Positions 8,471 to 17,659 of a stretch of 64,000 nt of DNA are shown here, one piece after another. Numbering within the stretch: the first letter of the stretch is position 1; each line of letters opens with the position of its first letter. Where the stretch lies: assembly GCF_018919175.1 (NCBI RefSeq), contig NZ_JAHLQL010000001.1, forward strand, positions 1,426,001 through 1,490,000. The letters run 5' to 3'. Made by a program: the position numbers and the translations under genes. The stretch comes from Clostridium simiarum. GTDB taxonomy: Bacteria > Bacillota > Clostridia > Clostridiales > Clostridiaceae. Under the pieces are notes generated by a model. That model did no database searches, was not told the DNA's origin, and saw only the letters and a program-made list of their open reading frames with translations.

Positions 8471-9227
8471 ATTTATTAACCATTCTTTTAAAATGATTAA
8501 TCCTCATATGTCCTATAGTAATAACTCTTTTTAATCTATGCAAATCATCACCACTAGACCAACCCTGCTTAGTGGTCAACGCCATCTTATATCCTGTATT
8601 AATAGTATCTTTTATTACTTTTTCATTATATCTTCCATAAGGATATGCCATATATTTTACATTTTTATTTAATAGTTTCTCAATATACTCTTTAGAGTCT
8701 CTTAAAGCTTCAACTCTCTCTCTATCTGTAAGCTTGTCTAATTTCGGATGATTAGTAGTATGACTTTGGATATCAATATTATCAGCATCCATTTCTATAA
8801 GTTCATCAGAGCTTAAGTAATAAGATCCAGTATTTAAATTATCTGTAACCACAAAAATAGTAGCCTTAAAACCTAAGTCTTTTAATATAGGATAAGCATT
8901 TTCATAATTATCCTTGTAACCATCGTCAAAAGTAATTGCTATAGATCTATCTGGAAAAGGCTTATGATTTTGTAAATGATCATAAACTTCATCCATAGAT
9001 AATGTGTTAAAACCATTATCTTTTAAATATTTCATTTGTTCATAAAAATCATTTTTATTAACCTTAAATAATCCTTTGTCATTTTCTGTAATAGAATGGT
9101 ACATCAATATAGGAATTGCTTGTCCACTATTCTTATTTAACCTATTAGCAAAGGCAGGTTTAAATATAAATAATGATGAAATTATGGCTATCATTGTGGC
9201 AATAAATATTTTAGAACTCTTTTTCAT
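8469..9227 (-). CDS. Secreted polysaccharide deacetylase (CE4/NodB)
   Basis: A 252-residue exported protein with a signal peptide (MKKSSK, a hydrophobic core, cleavage likely after PAFA about residue 27). It has a NodB homology domain with the metal/catalytic motif TFDDG (99-103), the zinc His pair SHTTNH (His156, His160) and YPYGRYN downstream. CE4 enzymes remove N- or O-acetyl groups from peptidoglycan or other surface polysaccharides. The LMYHSITEND start of the mature domain is typical of PdaA/PgaB-like branches. Substrate is not determinable. A full repeat copy lies upstream. Confidence 0.85.
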   Translation of the reverse strand: MKKSSKIFIATMIAIISSLFIFKPAFANRLNKNSGQAIPILMYHSITENDKGLFKVNKNDFYEQMKYLKDNGFNTLSMDEVYDHLQNHKPFPDRSIAITFDDGYKDNYENAYPILKDLGFKATIFVVTDNLNTGSYYLSSDELIEMDADNIDIQSHTTNHPKLDKLTDRERVEALRDSKEYIEKLLNKNVKYMAYPYGRYNEKVIKDTINTGYKMALTTKQGWSSGDDLHRLKRVITIGHMRINHFKRMVNK

Positions 9228-9265
9228 AAAAACCTCACTTCCTTGTATACCCTAACGCACTACTG

Positions 9266-9398
9266 TTTATCCAATGACTATCCACTCTAATGCTCCCATC
9301 TTCTTCAAGTGGTAATAAATAGGGCTACGTATCTGGATAAGGATTTCTAAGTTTTAGAGTGAGTAAAAGCTCCCTCTAAAGGTAAGAACCCTGTTTAT
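9266..9398 (+). repeat. Structured intergenic repeat, copy 7
   Basis: A full-length unit starting TTTATCCAATGACT, preceded by ACTG so that the junction resembles the CTGTTTATCC seen in the tandem copies. It closes with GGATAA and ends CCCTGTTTAT. The stems carry more mismatches than in copies 2 and 3. Confidence 0.8.
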
Positions 9399-9508
9399 TT
9401 CCAATACAATACTATATTAACACACAATTTAATAACTATGCTAATAATTTATAAAGTTAAGTACACTACGCAGAATAATGATTATTTTATAACATCTATA
9501 AAAATATC

Positions 9509-10192
9509 CTAAGCCTCTACAAAGTTCATGTTTACAACTCTTGATATAACCATATCCTTATTTTTATCTAAAAGTTTCAATACAAACCTTTGTCTACTCT
9601 TAGCTTTTTCTAAGTTATCCTTAGGGTTATATAGACTTGGTGCTTGAGGTATCCCTGCTAGCATTGCACATTCTTCTATTGAAAGCTCCCAAATATTTTT
9701 GTTGAAAAATTTATTGCTAGCCTCTTGAACCCCATAAGCTCCATCTCCATAATATATTATATTAAGATACATCTCTAAAATTTCCTCTTTAGAATATACT
9801 TTTTCTAACTTAATTGATAAAAATAACTCATCAATTTTTCTTTTTAAACTTTGATCCTCTGATAAAAATAAATTTTTAGCCAGCTGTTGGGTTATAGTAC
9901 TTCCTCCCTGCACTATCTTCCTGGCTTTAATATCTGCAATTAAAGCCCTAGTTATTGCCTTTACATCATAACCTCCGTGTTTATAAAATCTCTTATCCTC
10001 CATTAATATAACAGCTCTTTTTAAGTCCTTAGGCATTCTGTCTATAGTCACATAGTTCTGTTTTTCTAACTTTAAATTTTCTATTATATTGCTGTCTATA
10101 TTATATTTATTATCATAATATTTTGTTGTAGAAGCAGTTAAAACTAAAACAAACAAAAACAATAGTATGATAAAACTTCTCTTTTTCTTCAT
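9509..10192 (-). CDS. Monofunctional GT51 peptidoglycan glycosyltransferase
   Basis: A 227-residue protein with one N-terminal membrane anchor (about 7-23) and a GT51 domain. The catalytic Glu65 is in the ILMEDKRFYKHGG motif, followed by GGSTITQQLAKN (96-107) and YLNIIYYGDGAYGVQEA. There is no transpeptidase domain, so this is a monofunctional transglycosylase that polymerises lipid II into glycan strands on the outside of the membrane (MtgA-like, but Gram-positive). It has a GGAGAGGGG ribosome binding site and its own transcription unit. Confidence 0.88.
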   Translation of the reverse strand: MKKKRSFIILLFLFVLVLTASTTKYYDNKYNIDSNIIENLKLEKQNYVTIDRMPKDLKRAVILMEDKRFYKHGGYDVKAITRALIADIKARKIVQGGSTITQQLAKNLFLSEDQSLKRKIDELFLSIKLEKVYSKEEILEMYLNIIYYGDGAYGVQEASNKFFNKNIWELSIEECAMLAGIPQAPSLYNPKDNLEKAKSRQRFVLKLLDKNKDMVISRVVNMNFVEA

Positions 10193-10459
10193 ATAAACCC
10201 CTCTCCTTATTGAATTACTTTTTAAATTTTAAATAGAGAACTTTCATAATCCATTCCTTAGTTTAATTTTATAAATATATAAATAGATTCTCAATTTATC
10301 TTCATTACAAATAATACTGTAAATCTTACATTTTTGTAACAATAATAAAACTTATCAGGTTTGTTCTATTATTCTAACACAATAATACAATTTTATATGG
10401 AAGTATTATCAATAAATGATATATAATATTTCTATAAGTAATTAATAGGAGGTAATATT

Positions 10460-12232
10460 ATGGATTTAAAATGGAGCTTAAAGGAGCTTTACCCTTCCTT
10501 TGATAGTCCTGAATTTAAAAAGGATTTAAAAGAATTACAGGAACTTATTTCTAGAATAAACTCAGAAGTTAATGAAGACATAAAATGCAAAAACACTAAG
10601 GTAGTGCTTGAAAAGTATATAAATGATAATATAAACCTTTCAAATCTAATCATCAACCTAGATTCCTTTTGTAGTCTAACAATTTCAGTGGATACTAAAA
10701 ATACTGAAGCCTTAAAAAATCAAGAAGTTATTGAAAAAACTTTAGCTGAATTAGCAGAAAGTAATGCAAAATATAAAAAGTTTATAGGATCTATAGATAA
10801 CTTAGAAGAAATAATAGACTCTAGTGCTCTTCTTAAAGAGCATGAGTTTATGCTTAAGGAAATTAAAGAAAATAGTAAACATGTTTTAAGTGACAAAGAA
10901 GAATCTATAATTGCTAAAATGCAAACTACAGGTTCCTCTGCTTGGGGTACTTTAAAGGAATCTTTAATTTCAAAACTAATGGTTGATATAGAACTTAATG
11001 GTGAAAAGAAGTTATTGCCTCTTACGGAGGTTAGAAATTTAGCCCATCATAAAGATAAGGAAGTCAGAAAAACAGCTTATTACGCTGAACTTGAAAGCTA
11101 TAAGAAAATAGAAGATCCTGTAGCTGCTGCACTTAATGGCATAAAAGGTGAAGTTATAACTACTTCAAGATTAAGAGGCTATGAATCCCCTCTTCACGAA
11201 TCCTTAGCTAAATCAAGAATGGATATGGAAGCTTTAGATGCCATGCTCAATGCCATGAAAGAATATATGCCTCATTTTAGATCATATTTAAAGAAAAAAG
11301 CTGAAATCCTAGGCTATGAGAAAGGTCTTCCTTTCTATGAATTATTTGCCCCAATGGGAGAAATCAACAAATCTTATAGTTATGATGGTGCAAAGAAATT
11401 TGTTGAAGAAAACTTTAGAAGCTTCAGTGATAAATTAGGGGACTTTGCAGTAAAAGCCTTTGAGGGTAATTGGATAGATGTGCTTCCAAGAGAAGGAAAA
11501 GTAGCTGGTGCTTTCTGTGCTGGTCTGCATACCTTAGGCCAAAGCAGAATAATGCTAAACTTTGGTGGAAACCTTAGCGATGTAATCACCCTAGCTCACG
11601 AACTTGGTCATGGATACCATGGAGATTGTCTATTAGGTGAATCTATATTAAATTCTGATTACCCAATGCCTATAGCTGAAACAGCTTCTACCTTCTGTGA
11701 GACCATAGTGAAGAAAGCGGCACTAAAAAAATCTTCAAAGGAAGAGGCCCTTACCATATTAGAAAGTGAACTTCAGGATTCAACACAGGTTATTGTAGAT
11801 ATTTATAGTAGATTCTTATTTGAAAAGAAATTGTTTGATATGAGAGATGAAGCAGCTTTAAACCCTGATGAACTTAAAGAAATAATGCTTTCTGCTCAAA
11901 AAGAAGCCTATGGAGATGGTTTAGATGAGAACTTATTACATCCATATATGTGGATTTGTAAACCTCACTATTATTCAGCAGGATATAGTTTCTATAACTT
12001 CCCTTATGCCTTCGGCTTATTATTTGCAAAGGGACTTTACGCTGAATATCTAAAAAAAGGAGAAGAGTTTGTTAAAGAATATGATAAATTATTAGCCTTG
12101 ACAGGTAAAAATAATGCATCAGAGGTAACAAAAGTAATGAACATAGATATTCATGATATAGAATTTTGGAGAGGCTCTTTAGAAATAATTAAAGGAGACA
12201 TAGAAGAATTCTTAAATCTATGTAGCAAATAA
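10460..12232 (+). CDS. pepF: Oligoendopeptidase F (M3 family)
   Basis: A 590-residue cytoplasmic zinc metallopeptidase of family M3B. The zinc motif HELGH is at 380-384, followed by the downstream Glu in MPIAETASTFCE that supplies the third ligand. Length and the N-terminal helical lid domain match PepF/PepB enzymes, which cut peptides of about 7-17 residues. Here it probably finishes degradation of imported peptides, consistent with an amino-acid-fermenting lifestyle. The ATG follows AGGAGGT at good spacing. Monocistronic; two repeat copies follow. Confidence 0.92.
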   Translation: MDLKWSLKELYPSFDSPEFKKDLKELQELISRINSEVNEDIKCKNTKVVLEKYINDNINLSNLIINLDSFCSLTISVDTKNTEALKNQEVIEKTLAELAESNAKYKKFIGSIDNLEEIIDSSALLKEHEFMLKEIKENSKHVLSDKEESIIAKMQTTGSSAWGTLKESLISKLMVDIELNGEKKLLPLTEVRNLAHHKDKEVRKTAYYAELESYKKIEDPVAAALNGIKGEVITTSRLRGYESPLHESLAKSRMDMEALDAMLNAMKEYMPHFRSYLKKKAEILGYEKGLPFYELFAPMGEINKSYSYDGAKKFVEENFRSFSDKLGDFAVKAFEGNWIDVLPREGKVAGAFCAGLHTLGQSRIMLNFGGNLSDVITLAHELGHGYHGDCLLGESILNSDYPMPIAETASTFCETIVKKAALKKSSKEEALTILESELQDSTQVIVDIYSRFLFEKKLFDMRDEAALNPDELKEIMLSAQKEAYGDGLDENLLHPYMWICKPHYYSAGYSFYNFPYAFGLLFAKGLYAEYLKKGEEFVKEYDKLLALTGKNNASEVTKVMNIDIHDIEFWRGSLEIIKGDIEEFLNLCSK

Positions 12233-12236
12233 ATAG

Positions 12237-12403
12237 TTTTATCCCATGACTACCATTGCTAATCCCCCATCTTCTATAAACCTTTGGCATAAGCAATGTA
12301 AGTGTCTGGATAAGTTTTTCAAAGGTTCAGATAGAGAAAGTACTTTTTATAAGTAAGCTCCACCTGAACCTTTGGATCACTTCATAATAGAAAGCTATTA
12401 TGT
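12237..12403 (+). repeat. Structured intergenic repeat, copy 8 (long variant)
   Basis: A variant unit with the same TTTATCCCATGACT opening and GGATAA closure but different stems that still pair. The inner stem is CATTGCT / AGCAATG instead of CCGCTCT / AGAGCGG. The second hairpin is extended to 11 bp, CAAAGGTTCAG / CTGAACCTTTG, and it ends GGATCACTTCATAA. It starts 4 bp after pepF. Confidence 0.75.
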
Positions 12404-12419
12404 TTTAGAATTTACAGAC

Positions 12420-12553
12420 TTTATCCAATGCCTCCCCCTTCTAATATTCCCGTCTTCTTCAAAGTTGGAATAAAGATGGGCTACATCTTTGGATAAGGAC
12501 TTCTAACTTTAGCGGGAGTAAAAACTCTCTCTAAAGGCAAGAACTCTGTTTAT
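12420..12553 (+). repeat. Structured intergenic repeat, copy 9
   Basis: A full-length unit TTTATCCAATGCCT ... CTCTGTTTAT. The second hairpin is CTTTAG / CTAAAG with GGAGT / ACTCT. It is adjacent to copy 8 and just beyond the 3' end of the small gene at 12567. Confidence 0.8.
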
Positions 12554-12566
12554 CTAAAGGTTCTAA

Positions 12567-12725
12567 TTACTTATCAAACAATCCCCCAGTTTTTTTACTA
12601 CTTCTACTTGCTTTTCTATATACTCCAGTACATTTTTCTGCCCTTTGATTAGAAGGTTTGTTTGAACCCTTTAATCTTTTTTCTTCAATAATTTTTTTCA
12701 TCATTTCAATATTCTTATCTGACAT
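12567..12725 (-). CDS. Small basic conserved-looking protein, function unknown
   Basis: A 52-codon reading frame starting MSDKNIEMMKKIIEEKR and ending KKTGGLFDK. It has TGGAG at the right distance before the ATG and is 56 bp downstream of the 139-residue gene on the same strand. The N-terminal half should form a charged helix and the C-terminal half is Lys/Arg/Ser-rich with one Cys. Codon use resembles its neighbours. The clear ribosome binding site and complete frame argue for a real gene. I do not recognise a family. Confidence 0.55.
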   Translation of the reverse strand: MSDKNIEMMKKIIEEKRLKGSNKPSNQRAEKCTGVYRKASRSSKKTGGLFDK

Positions 12726-12781
12726 AAGCACTTCTCCATTCCTCTTAAGTAAAACTTATATAATTAAAATCTAAACTGAAA

Positions 12782-13201
12782 TCACATATCGCATTGTTCT
12801 ATTTCTATGGAGTAAGCTCCACAATTTTCACATACCATTATAATTACAATATAGCTATTATCCACTTTTCCTAGGTTTAATAGTCTTGTAAAGCTTGTAT
12901 TCTCATATTCCTTAGATATGTTACTAATTATATATTTATCTTCCTTAGTAAACACATAAAAATGATACTCTAAAAAATTAAAATGCTTTAACTTTTCTTC
13001 CTTTCCATAAAAACACTTTTCACAGGGCTGATTATAATATTCTAAATCAAAATTAGCTCCCTCATATTGATTTAACAGCTCTAAAACATCAGAAATTTCT
13101 ATACCCTTTACTTCATTTTCTTCATCATTTATCAAGTAACTGCAATTATCTTTGGAAAGTTCATAGGTTTTACCCCTAAAAACAAATTTATAACTATCCA
13201 T
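12782..13201 (-). CDS. Uncharacterised protein with CXXC pairs, possibly DUF3785
   Basis: A 139-residue acidic soluble protein starting MDSYKFVFRGKTYELSKDN. It carries two CXXC pairs, CEKC near residue 60 and CENC near residue 124, which could bind zinc or iron between them. No signal peptide or membrane segment. It resembles the clostridial DUF3785 family as I remember it, but this is not firm. The gene is upstream of the small basic protein and divergent from the MerR regulator. No function can be proposed. Confidence 0.5.
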   Translation of the reverse strand: MDSYKFVFRGKTYELSKDNCSYLINDEENEVKGIEISDVLELLNQYEGANFDLEYYNQPCEKCFYGKEEKLKHFNFLEYHFYVFTKEDKYIISNISKEYENTSFTRLLNLGKVDNSYIVIIMVCENCGAYSIEIEQCDM

Positions 13202-13393
13202 AGTCTATCTCCTCTTGTAAATTAAAATATTTTATATCCTATAATATTGTATCACAAAAATAAATTATTTTATGTTAATTAGTCTACTTTACTATATTGG
13301 TACTTCTTAATATAAAAAGATAAATATATAACGAAAACTTTATAGCATGTATAAGGTTTTCATTATATAATTTTATTATTAGGAGGGGATATT

Positions 13394-14227
13394 GTGGAAA
13401 AATTAACTATAGGTAAAATGGCTAAACTTAATAATATATCTGAACAAGCCTTACGTCTATATGACAAAATTGGTCTTTTAAAACCTTATTATGTTGATGA
13501 ATCTACAGGATATAGATATTACAATATAAAACAATGTGCAAGACTAGATATGATTCAATATATGAAAGAATTTGGTATGAATCTTAAACAAATAAAGGAG
13601 CATTTAGATAATAATAATGTGCAATTAATTCAAGAGGTATTAGAATGTCAAAAGAAAATTTTAGATGAAAATATATTAGCACTTACCCAAAAGAAAAACG
13701 CTATAACTAAATCCATAGAAGACTACAAACGCTATACTTCATCCCCTAAAGAAGGCGTAGTTTTAATAGAATATATACCTGAGAGGAGGATATATTGCTA
13801 TGACTGTGGCGTCAATATATATAATAACGGAATAGAAAACTATGAGTATATGCTCCGTGAACTTAAAAACCATATACTCCTACATAAGTTACCCATGGTA
13901 TACTTCTGCAATGTAGGTTCTATATTAAGAAAAAACAGACTAGTTATGGAGGATTTTTATTCAACAGAAATATTTCTCTTTATAGCTCCAGAGTTTCAGC
14001 CAAAGGAAGGAATAGAGGTAATCCAATCAGGAACCTTTGCTTGTATTTATTTTCATGATTTTTATGAAGAAAAAAACTATGCAAAAAAACTACTTGAACA
14101 TATTGAAAATCAGGGTTATAAGATAGTTGGAGACTATATTTGCGAGGTAATTGCTGAGCTTCCTGTCTTCTCTAATAATGAAAGAAACTTATTTATTAAA
14201 CTTCAAATTCCTATAGATTTCAAATAG
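13394..14227 (+). CDS. MerR family transcriptional regulator with GyrI-like effector domain
   Basis: A 277-residue regulator starting at GTG after AGGAGGGGAT. The N-terminal MerR winged helix is clear (LTIGKMAKLNNISEQALRLY, then YRYYNIKQCARLDMIQYMK). A dimerisation coiled coil follows at about 80-115, then a C-terminal domain of about 160 residues like the BmrR/GyrI effector-binding fold. Such proteins twist the spacer of their target promoter when bound to a small ligand. It is 71 bp upstream of the ord-paralogue gene on the same strand, so that gene is the likely target. The effector is unknown but could be a diamino or amino-keto acid. Confidence 0.82.
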   Translation: MEKLTIGKMAKLNNISEQALRLYDKIGLLKPYYVDESTGYRYYNIKQCARLDMIQYMKEFGMNLKQIKEHLDNNNVQLIQEVLECQKKILDENILALTQKKNAITKSIEDYKRYTSSPKEGVVLIEYIPERRIYCYDCGVNIYNNGIENYEYMLRELKNHILLHKLPMVYFCNVGSILRKNRLVMEDFYSTEIFLFIAPEFQPKEGIEVIQSGTFACIYFHDFYEEKNYAKKLLEHIENQGYKIVGDYICEVIAELPVFSNNERNLFIKLQIPIDFK

Positions 14228-14298
14228 TTCTTGACTCTCTACTTAGTATAAAGTGTATTGTTAAATTATAGACAATATCTTGAAAGGGGAGTTTTTAA

Positions 14299-15330
14299 AT
14301 GAAGGAAAAAATTAAAGTTATTCAATATGGTTGCGGTAAGATGGGGATAGTATTTCTACGTTACCTTTATGAGAAGGGAGCTGAAATAGTAGGAGCTATA
14401 GACATGAATCCTAATTTAGTAGGTAAAGATGTAGGTGAGATAGCTGAACTTGGCTTTAATCTTGGCGTTCCAGTTCGCTGTGATGCAGAAAATGTTTTTA
14501 AAGAATGTGATGCTGATGTATGTATAATTTCTGTTAAAAGTCTAATGTCTGATGTATATGATGCCTTTGAATTATCTGCTAAATATGGTGTCAACGCTAT
14601 AAGTACTTGTGAAGAAGCTATGTATCCTTGGAATACTTCACCTGCAATTACTAATAAATTAGACAAACTTGCTAAGGAAAATAACTGTACACTTACTGGT
14701 TCTGGCTATCAAGATGTTTTCTGGGGAAATCTTGTTAGTACTTTAGCTGGTGCTACTCATAACATTATAAAAATAGAAGGCTCTTCTAGCTATAATGTTG
14801 AAGACTATGGTATAGCCTTAGCTGAAGCTCACGGCGCTGGTTTAACTCCTGAAGAATTTGAAGAAGAGATAGTTAAAAATGATTCTCTACCTTCTTACAT
14901 GTGGAATGCAAATCAATGGTTATGTTCACAATTTGGTTGGACAATAAAATCAATAAAACAAGAGCTAGTTCCTATATTCCATGACAAGGATATTTATTCA
15001 TCTACTTTAGGAAAGACTATAAAAGCGGGAGATGCCCTTGGAATGTCTGCTATAGTTACTACAGTTACTAACCAAGGACCTACTATTGTAGCTCAATGTA
15101 TAGGTAAAGTTTATCCTGAAGGAGAAGTGGACAGGAATCTTTGGACCATTCATGGTGAACCAAATACTACAGTAAAAATAGAATGTCCTGCAACAGTAGA
15201 ACTTACTTGTGCTACTATAGTAAACCGTATACCTCAACTTATTATGGCACCTTCTGGATTCTATACTACAGAAAAAATGCCAAGAGCAGAATATCTTACT
15301 TATCCAATGAATTTTTATGTAGAAGATTAG
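14299..15330 (+). CDS. Paralogue of 2,4-diaminopentanoate dehydrogenase (NAD(P)-dependent amine dehydrogenase)
   Basis: A 343-residue protein with an N-terminal Rossmann nucleotide-binding motif (QYGCGKMGIVFLRYL, residues about 9-23) and the C-terminal domain found in 2,4-diaminopentanoate dehydrogenases. It is clearly related to the 351-residue Ord encoded 100 bp away on the other strand: both share the layout, ending in a conserved TATIVNRIPQLIMAPSG-like segment. It is paired with a MerR regulator rather than being part of the ornithine operon. It may act on a different diamino or amino-keto acid or serve as a conditionally expressed isozyme. The family is firm; the substrate is not. Confidence 0.7.
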   Translation: MKEKIKVIQYGCGKMGIVFLRYLYEKGAEIVGAIDMNPNLVGKDVGEIAELGFNLGVPVRCDAENVFKECDADVCIISVKSLMSDVYDAFELSAKYGVNAISTCEEAMYPWNTSPAITNKLDKLAKENNCTLTGSGYQDVFWGNLVSTLAGATHNIIKIEGSSSYNVEDYGIALAEAHGAGLTPEEFEEEIVKNDSLPSYMWNANQWLCSQFGWTIKSIKQELVPIFHDKDIYSSTLGKTIKAGDALGMSAIVTTVTNQGPTIVAQCIGKVYPEGEVDRNLWTIHGEPNTTVKIECPATVELTCATIVNRIPQLIMAPSGFYTTEKMPRAEYLTYPMNFYVED

Positions 15331-15385
15331 AATAAAAAATATTTATAACTAAATCAATCTAATTTTGTAACAAAATAATAACATA

Positions 15386-15421
15386 AAAAATAGAACCTAT
15401 ATTTTTAGGTTCTATTTCACT
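15386..15421. terminator. Bidirectional rho-independent terminator
   Basis: AATAGAACCTA / TAGGTTCTATT stem between the converging dehydrogenase genes. It ends the ornithine operon on the minus strand and the MerR-dehydrogenase unit on the plus strand. Confidence 0.85.
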
Positions 15422-15432
15422 TTAAAAACTAG

Positions 15433-16488
15433 TTAATCTCTATCCTTTACTAAGTCTCTAACATCTCCAATAATAGCTCTTGGAATTGGTAAATCTAGCA
15501 TAGTTTTTAATCCTGGCTCAGAGTTCATAACCAGTGGAATCATATTTACGCATATAGCAATAGTAGCAATTCCTCCTGGTATCTCTGGCTTTATTTGAAA
15601 GTTTAACTCTGGAACTCCATTAATTTTTATATAATCCCCAGTTTCCACCTGTTCTAATTCTGGTTTTATTTGCTGTGGATGTTCCATGGTAACAAATAAT
15701 TTATCTCCTAAATCTGCATACCCCACCTGTCTACATCCAGCCACATCTCCAGCACTAACAGAAACAATATCCGTTGAGCGAGGTACATTAGTAAGAATTG
15801 GTTCTTTCTCTTGTCTAATATTATTAAACTTAAGTGCAAAAGCTTCTTCAATCATTCCAAAAGATTCTAAAAATCCTACATGCCCTGCAACTGTATCTTC
15901 TTTAACTCCCTTTATAAATTCCTCTTTATTAAGTCCTATTCCTTGCTCTACCATAACTGCTTTTCCAAAACAAGCTAAGTCATTGATTCTAGAAACTTCC
16001 AAACTATCAACTCTGTCACAAACTCCTGTAAGCATTATAACCATTAAATCCATTATAAATCCTGGGTTTACACCAGTTCCTAATATTGAAACCTTATTTT
16101 CTTTAGCTATCTTGTCCATTTCCTCTGATAATTTTGGTTCTTGAGCTCTTGGATATGACATTTCTTCTGCTGTGGTTACTATATCCATTCCAGCTTCTGC
16201 TGCCATTTTTATTAAAGGAAATACAACCCTTGTAAAGGAAGCTGTTGCTATAACACAAACCTCTGCAAAATCCCTTTTTATAACTTCTGAAGGCTCTTTT
16301 GTAACTATACAGCAGTTATCCTCATTTTCCTCAACACCTAAAATTTCATAAAGTTTTTTACCTACTTTATTAGGATCCATATCAATGGCCCCTACAATTT
16401 TAAACCCCTTCTTACCTAATATCATATTTGCAATTCCGCTTCCCATAGAACCTAATCCCCAAATTACCACTCTTATCTTTTCTTTCAT
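15433..16488 (-). CDS. ord: 2,4-diaminopentanoate dehydrogenase
   Basis: A 351-residue dehydrogenase with an N-terminal nucleotide-binding motif VVIWGLGSMGSGIANMI and the diaminopentanoate dehydrogenase C-terminal domain. In the oxidative ornithine pathway it deaminates (2R,4S)-2,4-diaminopentanoate to 2-amino-4-oxopentanoate, releasing ammonia and NAD(P)H. It is the last gene of the ortA-to-ord operon, 13 bp downstream of the racemase gene, with a GGAGGAG ribosome binding site. Operon position is the main reason for calling this one, rather than the plus-strand paralogue at 14299, the true Ord. Confidence 0.9.
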   Translation of the reverse strand: MKEKIRVVIWGLGSMGSGIANMILGKKGFKIVGAIDMDPNKVGKKLYEILGVEENEDNCCIVTKEPSEVIKRDFAEVCVIATASFTRVVFPLIKMAAEAGMDIVTTAEEMSYPRAQEPKLSEEMDKIAKENKVSILGTGVNPGFIMDLMVIMLTGVCDRVDSLEVSRINDLACFGKAVMVEQGIGLNKEEFIKGVKEDTVAGHVGFLESFGMIEEAFALKFNNIRQEKEPILTNVPRSTDIVSVSAGDVAGCRQVGYADLGDKLFVTMEHPQQIKPELEQVETGDYIKINGVPELNFQIKPEIPGGIATIAICVNMIPLVMNSEPGLKTMLDLPIPRAIIGDVRDLVKDRD

Positions 16489-16501
16489 AAATAAACTCCT
16501 C

Positions 16502-17611
16502 CTAAAAATTTTCTATTTTACTTAATTCATCTACGCAAGTAGTTTCATAGTAATATTTTTCAATATAGGGGGAAGTCATAACCGAAAGTAAACATCCATA
16601 GTCCATTTTAAAATCTACAATATCTCCAAGCTTAAGGTTCTTTTTACTATCAGTTACATCTAAAATTAAGTGATCACTACTAGCGCCAAAGACAGTTATA
16701 TTATCATCTACTGGTACCAATCCTTCTAACCTTATATCCTGTTTTCCTACTGCTATAATAGCCCTTTTTCTTATGCCCTTATCTTCAAACTTAGGCCTAT
16801 TTCCAAAGGCATCCATCCCCAATTTACCTGTGGGTACCGTTGGTTTATTTTTTAATTCCACAATCTCTCCTTTTAATATAAAAACATCATCATAACAATT
16901 AGGCACTGGTTCTCCATAGGCTGTCTCTCTCCCTAATACTATGGATTCCCCAATTCTTAGTTGATTAATTCCTTTTGGCATGGTGTCATTTATAACCATA
17001 TGAAGGCTACTAGAGTTTCCTCCTGAAATAACAGGTAAGTTTAAGTTAAAGGTATCTTTTATTTCTTCTTTAAGTTTAATAAGCTTACTTAAGTTATCAC
17101 TATCAGGAATTACTCCACCATAGCAAGTAAGATTAGTGCCAATTCCAATTAAGTTAATATTATCTAGGGCTATTATTTCTCTAACAGTATCTATTACCTC
17201 TCCCACCAATACACCCTCTCTTAAGTCTCCTATATCTACCATAAGTATAATATTATGAGTTTTGTTTAAATCTTTTGCTGCCTTTGATAAATGTTTTATT
17301 GTGTCTATCTCTGAATTTAAACTAACATCACTATATTCAACTACCTCATAAACTTCACTTATCATTGGAATTTTTAGTAGCATTTTATTACAATTCATGT
17401 GTTTTAACTTTTTTAAGTTTAATATTCTAGAGTCTGCAACGTCCGTTACTCCACCTCTAAGTATAGCTTCTACAATTGGGCTATAGGCACAAAATACTTT
17501 AGTTACTGAGGTAACACTTATATTCTTTTTCTTACACATAGATACAATCTCTTTAACATTATGAGTTAATTTTAATAAGTCCACTTCTATGCAAGGATAG
17601 ACTTTTCTCAT
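16502..17611 (-). CDS. orr: Ornithine racemase
   Basis: A 369-residue PLP enzyme of the alanine-racemase N-terminal fold (YhfX/Orr group). The PLP lysine is Lys38 in ITSVTKVFCAYS-like context (VTSVTKVF). The phosphate-binding region SGGNSSSLH and the IRIGES-type loop (LRIGESIVLG) follow. It interconverts L- and D-ornithine, supplying D-ornithine to the aminomutase. It lacks the C-terminal beta domain of true alanine racemases in the usual form. Placement between the ASKHA gene and ord in the ornithine operon supports the assignment. Confidence 0.9.
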   Translation of the reverse strand: MRKVYPCIEVDLLKLTHNVKEIVSMCKKKNISVTSVTKVFCAYSPIVEAILRGGVTDVADSRILNLKKLKHMNCNKMLLKIPMISEVYEVVEYSDVSLNSEIDTIKHLSKAAKDLNKTHNIILMVDIGDLREGVLVGEVIDTVREIIALDNINLIGIGTNLTCYGGVIPDSDNLSKLIKLKEEIKDTFNLNLPVISGGNSSSLHMVINDTMPKGINQLRIGESIVLGRETAYGEPVPNCYDDVFILKGEIVELKNKPTVPTGKLGMDAFGNRPKFEDKGIRKRAIIAVGKQDIRLEGLVPVDDNITVFGASSDHLILDVTDSKKNLKLGDIVDFKMDYGCLLSVMTSPYIEKYYYETTCVDELSKIENF

Positions 17612-17659
17612 AAATATACTCCCCTTTTTTCATACTGACTTCATAAAATTAAAAACATT

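Noticed and set aside
1211..12553. The 130-bp repeats as insertion sequences or group II intron pieces
   Set aside because: No transposase or reverse transcriptase frame, no terminal inverted repeats and no visible target duplications; kept as a noncoding repeat family.
15686..16144. A 152-codon plus-strand frame
   Set aside because: Antisense to ord, which has a strong family match and operon position.
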